A stretch of DNA of 44,499 nt from a virus. The stretch spans positions 1 to 44,499 of the IMG/VR virus record IMGVR_UViG_3300005336_000029, one strand, 5' to 3'. Shown here piece after piece: positions 28,198-36,429 of the stretch. The position numbers and the translations under genes were made by a program. How positions within the stretch are numbered: position 1 is the first letter of the stretch; each line of letters opens with the position of its first letter. Below the pieces are notes generated by a model that was given only the letters and a program-made list of their open reading frames with translations, did not search any database and had not been told where the DNA came from.

Positions 28198-29426
28198 CCG
28201 CCTCCGATAGCGCGCTAGACCTGCTCAACTCCGGCCATATTGCGGAGTCTATTCCGCCGCTCCGCGAAGCCGCGCTCTGCGATCCGTCCTACAAATCCTT
28301 CCTCAACTACGGGATCGCGCTGCGCTACTCCGGCGACTTCACCAACGCCCTGATCTGGCTGGCCAAAGCGGTTTGTTTAGACACGCGCCCGCCGAACGCT
28401 TTCCTCGCGCTGGGGAATGTTTCAACGGAACTCGGCGAATGGGACCACGCGCTGGGCTATTACGAATCCGCGTTCTACCGCGTTTCTCATCAGCAGTCCG
28501 GCGCGGACGCGATCCGCCAGGTTGCCATCGCCTACGCCTCCGCTTTAATGCGCGCGCACCGCTTCTCCGAAGCCTGGCCGCTCTGGGAGCTAGGCCGCTT
28601 CAACCGCTCCTACTTCGCCCTTCCCGGCACTCAGCAATGGCTGGGCCAGCCGTGCGACTCGCTGCTGGTGGTCTGCGAGGGCGGGTACGGAGACGCGATG
28701 CTCTACGGGCGCTGGCTACCTCTGCTCCATACACGCGCGCGCTACGTCAGTCTGCTGATCTGGGACCGCATGACGGATTTCCGTTCCTGGAAGCTGCTGG
28801 GCGTTGACGAGGTGATCTCGCAGTCCACGGAAATGGAGGCTGCAAATACTCAGTATACAACCAGCTGGATGAGCCTGCCCGCAATATTCGGGATGAAGTC
28901 GGTTGCGGATATTCCCCCGGACGACGCGCTTCGCAATGCCTACGACATGAAATCGGAGCGCATCGGCTATTGCTGGCGCGCGGAGGAGAACCTCACACTC
29001 CGTCCTGTCCGCTCGCTCGATGACGACTCCGCGCAATCGCTAGCGGACGCCCTGGCCAACTACGGCGAGGTCACCTCACTGGCTCCATCAAAACTCGCGC
29101 TTTATACCACTAAGGGCTTTGTAATCCCAAGTGGAATCCTGCAAGACGAATCGCTCATCGCGGGCTGGCGCGTCACCGCCCAGACCATCCGGTCCTGCAA
29201 GCTCGTCGTGACCGTGGACACAGCGGTCGCGCATCTGGCAGGGCTATGTGGCGTGCCTACGCTAATCCTGCTCCCCTGCAACTCGGACCAAAAGTGGGGC
29301 ACCGCCGACAACCAGCCGACCGACCCCTGGTACGGCGCGCATGTCCATTACTATCGCAACGCCGATCCGCACAAGTGGAACGTGGAGGAGATCGCGTCGT
29401 GCGCGGCGTCTACTATAACGAGCTAG
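28194..29426 (+). CDS. TPR-containing glycosyltransferase (GT-B, family 9/41-like)
   Basis: GTG 28194 overlaps the previous stop (GTGA). Residues 1-130 contain TPR-like helices (SYKSFLNYGIALRYSGDFTN; NAFLALGNVSTELGEWDHAL). Residues about 150-410 are GT-B-like; VDTAVAHLAGLCGVPTLILL is the family 9/41 nucleotide-sugar-binding motif. In phages such enzymes may glycosylate virion proteins or modify host surface sugars. Acceptor unknown. It overlaps the methyltransferase gene by 28 bases. Confidence 0.8.
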   Translation: MTASDSALDLLNSGHIAESIPPLREAALCDPSYKSFLNYGIALRYSGDFTNALIWLAKAVCLDTRPPNAFLALGNVSTELGEWDHALGYYESAFYRVSHQQSGADAIRQVAIAYASALMRAHRFSEAWPLWELGRFNRSYFALPGTQQWLGQPCDSLLVVCEGGYGDAMLYGRWLPLLHTRARYVSLLIWDRMTDFRSWKLLGVDEVISQSTEMEAANTQYTTSWMSLPAIFGMKSVADIPPDDALRNAYDMKSERIGYCWRAEENLTLRPVRSLDDDSAQSLADALANYGEVTSLAPSKLALYTTKGFVIPSGILQDESLIAGWRVTAQTIRSCKLVVTVDTAVAHLAGLCGVPTLILLPCNSDQKWGTADNQPTDPWYGAHVHYYRNADPHKWNVEEIASCAASTITS

Positions 29427-30334
29427 ACCCATATTGCTGCCAATGGCTACGCAACCTCATTGCCGCTGGGCATCTACCGGACGGAGAAGTAGATGAGCGG
29501 TCTATCCGAGAGGTTTCTGCAACTGATCTCCGAGGCTTCACGGCCTGCCATTTCTTCGCGGGGATCGGGGGGTGGCCGCTGGCGCTCAGGCTCGCGGGAT
29601 GGCCGGATGACCAGCAAGTCTGGACTGGCTCCTGCCCCTGCCAGCCTTTCTCCTGTGCAGGCAAGCGGGGCGGCACAAGCGACGAACGGCACCTGTGGCC
29701 GGAGTTCCATCGGCTCATCGGCGAGTGCGCTCCTCCAGTCGTGTTTGGAGAGCAGGTTACGTCAAAGGATGGACGTGAATGGCTCGCTGGAGTACGAGCT
29801 GACCTGGAAGCGATGGGATATGGAGTCGGGGCCGCCGATTTGTGCGCTGCGGGCGCGGGCGCGCCGCACATCAGGCAGAGGTTATGGTGGGTGGCCGAGT
29901 CCGAATCTGTACGATGCGGCAGGCGGGGGGTCCATAACGGCGGCGGAGCGCAGGGCTGCGGGGATGAAGAGGCCGAGCGGGGCGAGTTATGGGAGCCAGT
30001 TGAGGCACTTGGTGTTGATGGCCGGTTGGGTGAGTCCGACCGCATGCAGCCCCAACAGCCTGCGCGGGAACGGCCAAGACCCGGAGAAGAGGAAGGCTGG
30101 GGGGCATGCAGTGAACCTGCAAGATCAGGTGCGGCTGGCTTCTGGTCCGCCCACTCCCTCATCCCCTGCCTCGACGGAAAAACGCGGCGCACTCAACCCG
30201 GACTTTTCCCGCTGGCTCTTGGGATTCCCGCCAGAGTGGGCAAGTTGCGCGCCTACGGCAATGCCATCGTCCCGCAAGTTGCGGCCCAGTTCATAGGCGC
30301 GTTTATGGAGGCTTCTTGTATCACCCGTCCGTGA
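29399..30334 (+). CDS. DNA (cytosine-5) methyltransferase
   Basis: 311 residues from GTG 29399 (GGAGGAG eight bases upstream). Motif I FFAGIGGW (52-59), motif IV GSCPCQPFS (catalytic Cys81 in the PCQ), an ENV-equivalent GEQV (117-120), RQRLWWVA (motif VIII-like) and C-terminal GNAIVPQ (motif X). A variable region of about 110 residues replaces the target-recognition domain. Such enzymes protect phage DNA or modify host DNA; the site is unknown. A long nested ORF lies in another frame. Confidence 0.85.
   Translation: MRGVYYNELDPYCCQWLRNLIAAGHLPDGEVDERSIREVSATDLRGFTACHFFAGIGGWPLALRLAGWPDDQQVWTGSCPCQPFSCAGKRGGTSDERHLWPEFHRLIGECAPPVVFGEQVTSKDGREWLAGVRADLEAMGYGVGAADLCAAGAGAPHIRQRLWWVAESESVRCGRRGVHNGGGAQGCGDEEAERGELWEPVEALGVDGRLGESDRMQPQQPARERPRPGEEEGWGACSEPARSGAAGFWSAHSLIPCLDGKTRRTQPGLFPLALGIPARVGKLRAYGNAIVPQVAAQFIGAFMEASCITRP
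29493..30296 (+). CDS. Nested ORF inside the methyltransferase gene (267 aa)
   Basis: A +1-frame ORF with ATG 29493 behind GGAG at good spacing. Its product contains stretches I recognise from annotated phage proteins: LEYELTWKRWDMESGPPICA, RARRTSG...GWPSP and LNPDFSRWLLGFPPEWASC. These overlap conserved parts of the methyltransferase in the other frame. It may be a real overprinted gene, or a widely mis-annotated shadow. Low confidence as an expressed gene. Confidence 0.3.
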   Translation: MSGLSERFLQLISEASRPAISSRGSGGGRWRSGSRDGRMTSKSGLAPAPASLSPVQASGAAQATNGTCGRSSIGSSASALLQSCLESRLRQRMDVNGSLEYELTWKRWDMESGPPICALRARARRTSGRGYGGWPSPNLYDAAGGGSITAAERRAAGMKRPSGASYGSQLRHLVLMAGWVSPTACSPNSLRGNGQDPEKRKAGGHAVNLQDQVRLASGPPTPSSPASTEKRGALNPDFSRWLLGFPPEWASCAPTAMPSSRKLRPSS

Positions 30335-32589
30335 TCCAGGCTAACGTAGAGCGCTACCAGGCCCGCCTGGACGACCGCGCCCGCCACTCTCTGAATCCGG
30401 ACGAGTCCAAGCTATCCCTCCGCTACCATTCTATTTCCGAAGTCCGCACCGCCTGCTCCCACTTCGCCGATAAGCTCCGCGACTGGGACTACGAGCACCA
30501 GCGCGATCCTAAATACCCTCCTCTCAAATTCGATCTCGACGAGCGCCGCTTCGCCCGGAACGAAAAGATCATGTGCCAGCTCGACTATCTGTACTGGGCC
30601 ACGCGCTACGCCATGATCCGCTCCCGCGACGGCGCGATGATCCTCTACTCCCCGAACGTGGCGCAACGAATTGTGCATACAATCCGCGCGGAGTCTGAGT
30701 TGATGCAGGTCGCCATTGCGTTCATCCAGCTCAAAGCCCGCCAACTCGGCGTTTCTACCGACACGGAGTTAGCGGTCCTTCATCGCGCCCAATTCTACGC
30801 GCACACCAACGCGGTCGTGGCGTCGTCCGATCCAGACAAGTCCACCAAAATGGCGGGCATGATGGAGCGGGCATTCGAGAATCAGCCCTTCTACCTGCGC
30901 CCTGGAATCCGTCAGGTCATTGGCGAGCTGATGGAGTTTCCCTTGCAGCACTCGTTCATATCCATCCAGCACGGGTCGCAGTTCACCGGGATCAGCCGTG
31001 GTGACACACCTACGGTAGCTCATCTTTCAGAGTTGTGTGACTTCAAGAATGCAGAGGACTTAGTAGACGCCTCGCTCATGCGCGCCATGCACGATTCCCC
31101 CTACATGTATCTCGTGCTCGAATCCACCGCGCAAGGCCGACGCAACTGGTGGCACAAATCCTGGGAGCACGCCAAATCCGCCTGGTCCAGTGGCCGCGCG
31201 CGCCTGCGCCCTATCTTCCTGCCTTGGTTTGTTGGGACTGACCTGTATCCCACCCCAACCTGGCTCCGCGCGCGCCCGAAACCTCTCGACTGGAAGCCCG
31301 AGCAGACCACCATCGCCCATGCCGAGCGCGCCCGCAACTACGTCCGCTCAAACACTCTCCTCCGCCAGTTCCTCGGATCTGACTGGACGATGCCTCTCGA
31401 TCAGATGTGGTTCTACGAAGTCGAGCGCGCGGAGCACGTAGCGAAGAACGAGCTGAACAAATTCCTCCAGGAGATGCCCGCAGATGACCTCGAAGCGTTC
31501 CAGTCCACCGCGATCTCGGTATTCGATACAGACACAATTTCATGGTATCGAGACGAGGCCGGGAGAAGGACTCCTCTCGGTGTGTATACGATCCTTGGAG
31601 ACGATATCCCTGATCGGTTACGAGTCCCTCAACGACAATGGGACGGTGACAAACCTAGTATTCTCGTTAAAGCCAACTGGACCCCCGGCGTCACCTACGA
31701 CTACACGCTCCAACCAGTCCGCTGGGAGGGATACTCGACCGATGATGGACTCGGCAAGCTCTACGTCTACGAGCACCCGGAGGATGGGGAGGAATACGGG
31801 TTCGGCGTAGACACCTCGGACGGCTTGGGACAAGACCGCTCGGTAATCGAGGGCCTCCGCAAGGGCAACCTGCACCGCAACGACGCGCAGGTCTGCGAGT
31901 ATTCCAACCCGTATATCAACGCCTTCGACCTCTGGCCGATCTGCATGGCGATTGGCTCCTACTACGCCGTCCGGCGCGTTGGGATGAAGCAGCAGCCGCG
32001 CATGGCGATTGAATGCCGCGGGAATGGCGAGGCGACGCAGAACGAATTGAAAAAGCGTGGTTGGTCTAACTTTCACCTGTGGGTCCGCTACGATACCAAG
32101 CGGATTCGCAAAGCCCAGGCTCAGAAACTAGGCGTCTTTACCAACTACTGGTTCCGTGCGATGATGATGGACCAGATCATCAAGTGGCTTCGCGACGGCT
32201 GGCTGGATATCAACTCGCCGTGGTTTGTGGTCGAGATGGAGGATCTGGAGCGCGGCGAGGATGTCCAGGAACTCAAAGCGACCTATGGAGGCCACGATGA
32301 TCGTATTATGGCGATGGGCTTTGTCCTGCTATCACTATACGACACCGAGATCCGCACGGGAATTCGGACTCCATCTACTCGCCCGAAGCGCGGCGAAGGA
32401 CAGCATCACGCGACTTTCGACGAGCAGTTCAGCTGGCAGTCGCGGGATATTCCGCTGGTGAACACGTCTATGGAGGGATTTCTGGGCGCGCCAGCATCTC
32501 GCGACGGGCAGATTTACAAAGACCCGCGAGTTTACCTGTTCGGCGGTCGTCAGGAACCAGAGGAGCAATTCAATGAGTTCGACCTGTAA
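30316..32589 (+). CDS. terL: Large terminase subunit
   Basis: 757 residues. KARQLGVST (140-148) is the terminase Walker A-like motif, VAHLSEL (234-240) Walker B with Glu239, and ESTAQG (269-274) the coupling motif. The C-terminal nuclease has GVDTSDG (Asp499) and GGHDDRIMA (Asp661/Asp662). It pumps DNA into proheads and cuts the concatemer. TTG 30316 has GGAGG four bases upstream; GTG 30331, which overlaps the methyltransferase stop, is the alternative. Confidence 0.92.
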   Translation: MYHPSVIQANVERYQARLDDRARHSLNPDESKLSLRYHSISEVRTACSHFADKLRDWDYEHQRDPKYPPLKFDLDERRFARNEKIMCQLDYLYWATRYAMIRSRDGAMILYSPNVAQRIVHTIRAESELMQVAIAFIQLKARQLGVSTDTELAVLHRAQFYAHTNAVVASSDPDKSTKMAGMMERAFENQPFYLRPGIRQVIGELMEFPLQHSFISIQHGSQFTGISRGDTPTVAHLSELCDFKNAEDLVDASLMRAMHDSPYMYLVLESTAQGRRNWWHKSWEHAKSAWSSGRARLRPIFLPWFVGTDLYPTPTWLRARPKPLDWKPEQTTIAHAERARNYVRSNTLLRQFLGSDWTMPLDQMWFYEVERAEHVAKNELNKFLQEMPADDLEAFQSTAISVFDTDTISWYRDEAGRRTPLGVYTILGDDIPDRLRVPQRQWDGDKPSILVKANWTPGVTYDYTLQPVRWEGYSTDDGLGKLYVYEHPEDGEEYGFGVDTSDGLGQDRSVIEGLRKGNLHRNDAQVCEYSNPYINAFDLWPICMAIGSYYAVRRVGMKQQPRMAIECRGNGEATQNELKKRGWSNFHLWVRYDTKRIRKAQAQKLGVFTNYWFRAMMMDQIIKWLRDGWLDINSPWFVVEMEDLERGEDVQELKATYGGHDDRIMAMGFVLLSLYDTEIRTGIRTPSTRPKRGEGQHHATFDEQFSWQSRDIPLVNTSMEGFLGAPASRDGQIYKDPRVYLFGGRQEPEEQFNEFDL

Positions 32590-33097
32590 CGATTGTGGAA
32601 AGGAGCTAACCATTGGAGATTTCCCATTCTGTCCGCACGGCTCTATCTTCTCCAGCCGCGCTCAACACTTCGATCCTATCGTTATTCACGTTTCTCACGA
32701 TGGGCAATACCGATTCCCTGCGTCTACCGACGCGCCTGTCCCAGCCGGATATCGAAAAGTTGAGGTCAGGACGATACAAGAAGCTGATCGAGTCTCTAGA
32801 GAAGTCAATGCCCGAGAAGACTCCACGCTTCGTCAGGTACAATACCAATCAGACTCTTCAAGAGCGGCGACGCGCGCGCGGAATAGGGCCTTCATGAACA
32901 ACCTCCGCGACCGCATGAGTCCCGCTGGACGCCAGTTCCTAGACCAAGTCCGCGAGTACCAGGAGCAGAAGGATCGGCAGCGGGAGAACACGCGGCCACG
33001 CTCCACGAATTTCCACATCGAAGTGTTTGCGAATGACAGCAGCAACCGCGAGAGCCATAGCGACGAAAGGACCGGATGGCGGAGTCGAAAGGGTTAG
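32573..33097 (+). CDS. Zinc-ribbon hypothetical protein (174 aa)
   Basis: ATG 32573 overlaps the end of terL by 17 bases, with GAGGAG upstream. N-terminal CNDCG...FCPHG gives a zinc knuckle. The rest is polar, Arg/Ser/Gln-rich and probably disordered with helices (DSSRAATRARNRAFMNNLRD). Its role could be terminase or portal accessory. It overlaps the next gene by 22 bases. Confidence 0.6.
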   Translation: MSSTCNDCGKELTIGDFPFCPHGSIFSSRAQHFDPIVIHVSHDGQYRFPASTDAPVPAGYRKVEVRTIQEADRVSREVNAREDSTLRQVQYQSDSSRAATRARNRAFMNNLRDRMSPAGRQFLDQVREYQEQKDRQRENTRPRSTNFHIEVFANDSSNRESHSDERTGWRSRKG

Positions 33098-33351
33098 CTG
33101 ACTACAAACGCCTGCTGGCCGACCGTCCCGAGAAGCTAACCGGCCCCGAAGCCGCCTACCAGTCCCAATCCCAAAACAAGACCGACTACTTCTGCCGCGA
33201 CTGCAAGCACTTCTTTCAAGGCCCCGTGGCTGGCTATAACGTCTGCGAAGTGGTACGCTTGCAGCCGGAGAAGTCCATCGAATCTCATGCGAAATGCAAG
33301 TTCTGGACGCGCACGGGCGAGCGCTTCCCACTCCTGAACTCCAAGGACTAA
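33076..33351 (+). CDS. Cysteine-rich (zinc-ribbon-like) protein (91 aa)
   Basis: ATG 33076. Cysteines in YFCRDCKHFF, NVCEV and HAKCKFW form a four-ligand pattern typical of a phage Cys-rich protein often found beside portal genes. Unknown role; a metal site is likely. Confidence 0.65.
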   Translation: MAESKGLADYKRLLADRPEKLTGPEAAYQSQSQNKTDYFCRDCKHFFQGPVAGYNVCEVVRLQPEKSIESHAKCKFWTRTGERFPLLNSKD

Positions 33352-33352
33352 C

Positions 33353-35398
33353 ATGGCCTATCGCGAGTCCGAATGGAAAGCACCCCCGGAATACGACCAG
33401 CGCGGCGAGCGCACGCCCGCTGATAAAAAGATCGGATGGCTCCGTGAAGCAATCGGTGAAGCAGAATCTTACATGCGCCAGCAGCGGTCCTATATCGATA
33501 TGGACCGGGCTCTCGATGTTGTTGCGGGCGTATCAGCGTCCGATATCCGGCAGGCTCGTACTTTGTCCGGTGTTCGGGTTAATCGAGCCAAGCGCAATGT
33601 TAGAGAACTGGTCGCCACACTTAGCAACCTGCGCCCGATGTGGGGCTACAAAAACGACAATCACGACTACGACCAGCACGCCCTGATCCTCAACAAAATG
33701 GTGTCCGCGTGGTGGCACAATACTTTCGCCGACCGCGCGATTCGCAAGGCCCTGCAATATGCCTTCGTCATGGGCACTGGCTATATCTCGCCAGTGTGGA
33801 AGCGCGACTACTGGTCCGTTGGCCGCGGCGATATTCACCTGAATGTCTATGGCCCGCGCGATGTCCTGTTCGTCCAGATGCCGTCTGACCACAACCTACA
33901 GGGCGCTTATGCAGTCTCCATCCGCATCCGAACTCCCATCCACATAGCGCACGCACTCTGGCCGGAGCACGCGGATAAACTCAAGCCTACCTATGTCGCC
34001 AGCGGCTCCATGAAGCGCGGCCTCGGTCGCGTCCAGGGCTTCGTGACTCCGCTCCTCCGCCGCCTAGGAATGGGCCAGGCCCGCCGAGAAGAAGACGACA
34101 CCCCGTTCCCGATGTTGGATATCTACCACACCTACATCATGGATGGGCAGATCAACCTCGGCCCGCGTCCGCTCGTCATGGGCGACCCGGACACGAACTG
34201 GTCCTACGAAGTCCCTGTCTTCAACTCCGAAATCCCCTCCGGCCTGCGCGATATGCAGGGCCACTCGTTGACCCGCCGCGCGACGCGCGAAGACGCGATG
34301 CTCTATCCGAATCGCCGTCACTTTGTAGCTAGCATAGACAACAACGTGGAACTGAGCGATGGCCCGTCGCCGTGGTGGATACGCGGCGTTCCCCTCGTCC
34401 CCTTCACCATCGACGACTGGGCCTGGGAGCAGATCGGCTACTCCGCCATGCGCGACCAGGCTTCTATTCAGGCATCCAACACCGGCCTGATGCGCGCGGT
34501 CGAGGACGCCGCCAACACCCGCCTGCGCCCGAACGTGTTCTACGACATGGACGTACTGGCCAAGACCCTGATGGACGATTTCGACTTCCGCCAGGGCGGC
34601 CAAGCCATTCCGGTGAAAATGCAGATGGTCGAGACCCCGATCAAAACCGTTCTGGACCCGCGCCACTACGAAGTCCCCGCCTACATCCCCGAGTGGATCA
34701 AGGCGCAGGAGGAGCGGATGGACCATCTCGTCGGAGTCCGCGATATCACCGCGCTCGCCAAAGCCCGTCAAATCCCCTCCTCTGAGTCCATAGACAAGAT
34801 CATGGAGATGGCTGGGCCTATCGTCACGGATATGTCCCGGAACATGGAATCCTCGCTCAGCGGCCTCGGCCAGATGTGGATGGCGCTATTCTTCCAATTC
34901 ATGGCCACCACGCCCCGCAAAGTCCAGGTGCTCGGCAAGGATGGATTCACCGAGGAGGACTTCGACTACGAACCAGGCAACATGATCCCAGCGCACCTGC
35001 CCGGCGAGCAGCGCGACCTGACCTCCCCGACCTCGCTCCTGCAACGCGCCCGCTGGCACATGTCGAACTTCGTCTTCCACATCACGCCGAACTCCAGTCA
35101 CCAAATAACGCAGATGACCAAGAAGATGCTCAATCTCCAGCTATTCCGCATGGCTGGCCTGCCCTTCCCGATGGACCCGTGGACGCTGGCGGAATCAATG
35201 GACATGAATATCGGCCCCACCCCCGAGGGCACCGCTAACCAGTTCGACCGCTGGAAGGCGTGGATGAAGATCGTGAAGGAGATGATGCCCCAACAAGGCG
35301 GAGGTGGTGGCGGTGGGAAGGGGCGTCCTCCTAGCGGTGGCGCTCCTCCTCACATGGTGAACAAAGGCGGACGGCAGACCGTAGCGGAGTCCCGGTGA
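33353..35398 (+). CDS. Portal protein
   Basis: 681 residues, typical portal length and position between terminase and scaffold/capsid genes. N-terminal and middle regions show portal-type features (RVNRAKRNVRELVATLSNLR; YNFDPEIN-like beta segments), with a long helical tail (VAESMDMN...MKIVKEMM). C terminus ends in a Gly-rich linker and a basic tail. It forms the dodecameric DNA entry ring and connects head and tail. No single signature residue exists, so the call rests on order and size. Confidence 0.8.
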   Translation: MAYRESEWKAPPEYDQRGERTPADKKIGWLREAIGEAESYMRQQRSYIDMDRALDVVAGVSASDIRQARTLSGVRVNRAKRNVRELVATLSNLRPMWGYKNDNHDYDQHALILNKMVSAWWHNTFADRAIRKALQYAFVMGTGYISPVWKRDYWSVGRGDIHLNVYGPRDVLFVQMPSDHNLQGAYAVSIRIRTPIHIAHALWPEHADKLKPTYVASGSMKRGLGRVQGFVTPLLRRLGMGQARREEDDTPFPMLDIYHTYIMDGQINLGPRPLVMGDPDTNWSYEVPVFNSEIPSGLRDMQGHSLTRRATREDAMLYPNRRHFVASIDNNVELSDGPSPWWIRGVPLVPFTIDDWAWEQIGYSAMRDQASIQASNTGLMRAVEDAANTRLRPNVFYDMDVLAKTLMDDFDFRQGGQAIPVKMQMVETPIKTVLDPRHYEVPAYIPEWIKAQEERMDHLVGVRDITALAKARQIPSSESIDKIMEMAGPIVTDMSRNMESSLSGLGQMWMALFFQFMATTPRKVQVLGKDGFTEEDFDYEPGNMIPAHLPGEQRDLTSPTSLLQRARWHMSNFVFHITPNSSHQITQMTKKMLNLQLFRMAGLPFPMDPWTLAESMDMNIGPTPEGTANQFDRWKAWMKIVKEMMPQQGGGGGGGKGRPPSGGAPPHMVNKGGRQTVAESR

Positions 35399-35607
35399 TC
35401 CTCGCGCGTCCATCTTGCCTGCGCTGCCACCGCTTCATGGAAGTCGTTGCGCTTGTCGACCACGCCCCCGTCGCCTACTCCTGCCTGTTCTGCTCCTTCA
35501 TCTGGCAGATCGTCATCGCAGGCCACCCGAATTTACCATTTGACATCCTCTGCATAACCGATGTAGTATCAACTCGACAACATGAACCCGTCAGTCAGTT
35601 CCGGTAA
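35395..35607 (+). CDS. Zinc-ribbon small protein (70 aa)
   Basis: GTG 35395 overlaps the portal stop (GTGA). CLRCHRF and YSCLFCSFIWQIVI provide two CxxC pairs 22 residues apart. The C terminus lies over a promoter-like sequence. Function unknown. Confidence 0.55.
   Translation: MILARPSCLRCHRFMEVVALVDHAPVAYSCLFCSFIWQIVIAGHPNLPFDILCITDVVSTRQHEPVSQFR
35540..35569 (+). promoter_or_regulatory. Sigma70-like promoter for capsid module
   Basis: TTGACA (35540-35545), an 18-base spacer and TAGTAT (35564-35569), then the same TATCAA-type sequence seen at minus-strand promoters. It lies inside the end of the upstream gene and would drive the scaffold, capsid and decoration genes. Confidence 0.5.
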
Positions 35608-35707
35608 TCTCCTGACAGGTATTCCCGTCACAACTGCGGCAGCGTCACCAGCATCACTGAGTACCGATAGTTCGTTTCAAGCGAGCGGTCGGGGAAAGGA
35701 GTTCCCT

Positions 35708-35767
35708 ATGTTCAACATGAGCACCCGCGAGATCAAAGAGCGGCGCAAGCGGCACAAAAAGCGGTAA
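35708..35767 (+). CDS. Basic micro-protein (19 aa)
   Basis: ATG 35708 sits behind AAAGGAG at ideal spacing. The product MFNMSTREIKERRKRHKKR is strongly basic. A longer frame from ATG 35582 (61 aa, Ser/Thr-rich) is also open but has no ribosome-binding site. Possibly DNA- or RNA-binding. Confidence 0.45.
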   Translation: MFNMSTREIKERRKRHKKR

Positions 35768-35771
35768 CGAA

Positions 35772-35825
35772 ATGGCACGGCGAGGTTCCAAAAGGCCCCA
35801 TCGCCGCAAACGGGGCCGATACTGA
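35772..35825 (+). CDS. Arginine-rich micro-protein (17 aa)
   Basis: MARRGSKRPHRRKRGRY: 10 of 17 residues are basic. ATG 35772 directly follows the previous stop; weak ribosome-binding site. One of three basic micro-ORFs in a row. Confidence 0.35.
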   Translation: MARRGSKRPHRRKRGRY

Positions 35826-35866
35826 ATCAGGCTGCATAACCGGAACTGACTGGCCCTCGACAATTT

Positions 35867-35959
35867 ATGAAACGAATGAAAAAGCGCGGTTCGATGAAAA
35901 TTGGCGGGAAGGTACGGACGCCATTCATGCAGCGCATTTCCAGTGGGAAGAAGCGCTAG
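35867..35959 (+). CDS. Basic micro-protein (30 aa)
   Basis: ATG 35867, stop TAG 35957-35959. MKRMKKRGSMKIGGKVRTPF continues to SSGKKR: 11 basic residues in 30. No clear ribosome-binding site. Followed six bases later by the next gene. Confidence 0.4.
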   Translation: MKRMKKRGSMKIGGKVRTPFMQRISSGKKR

Positions 35960-35965
35960 TCACCT

Positions 35966-36325
35966 ATGGGCGGAGTAGCAACCCCATTCAGCGGCGGCTT
36001 CGTTCCCCCCGGCGCGTCTGGCTCCCCGGAATCCGGCGCTCCTCCTCAGCAAGGCCAGCAGCCCCCTGACCAGCAGCAGCCCGGCATGGACGCGATGGGC
36101 GGCGGCCAGCAGCTCCCAGCCCCCGATCCGCAGGAACACCTGCGCGCGATCATGCGCCAGTACCGCCAGGCTGAAATGATGATCGACGGCCTTGCTGCCG
36201 CGTCTGGTCCCGAAACCGCGCCGATGGCCCGCGTCATCAAGGAAGCTCTGCGAAAAATGATGAGCACCGCTGTGGCTCGCCCCGGTGCCGTCCCCGAACC
36301 CGCTTCTCCAAGGACTCTCGGTTAA
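35966..36325 (+). CDS. Hypothetical protein with Pro/Gln-rich N terminus (119 aa)
   Basis: Begins MGGVATPFSGGFVPPGASGS and has a long Pro/Gln-rich stretch to about residue 50, then a helical domain (EHLRAIMRQYRQAEMMIDGL). The stop overlaps the next micro-gene (TAATG). Layout before the scaffold gene suggests a head-assembly partner. No family. Confidence 0.55.
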   Translation: MGGVATPFSGGFVPPGASGSPESGAPPQQGQQPPDQQQPGMDAMGGGQQLPAPDPQEHLRAIMRQYRQAEMMIDGLAAASGPETAPMARVIKEALRKMMSTAVARPGAVPEPASPRTLG

Positions 36326-36429
36326 TGACCAATCTTTATCATTGCGACGCTGCCCCCTTCACGCGAAGGATAAGCGCGGCGCGTAGAACCATCCACAAGC
36401 CCTCCACCAAAAGGGCCGGAGCCAACTAA
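36325..36429 (+). CDS. Basic micro-protein (34 aa)
   Basis: Both ends are TAATG overlaps: the ATG at 36325 uses the preceding stop and the next gene starts at 36429 within its stop. The product is basic (FTRRISAARRTIHKPSTKRA). The coupling makes a real coding role plausible; it may alternatively be a translational relay. Confidence 0.4.
   Translation: MTNLYHCDAAPFTRRISAARRTIHKPSTKRAGAN

Noticed and set aside
34064-34771. 235-codon minus-strand ORF across the portal gene
   Set aside because: Portal coding on the plus strand is continuous and fits order and size.
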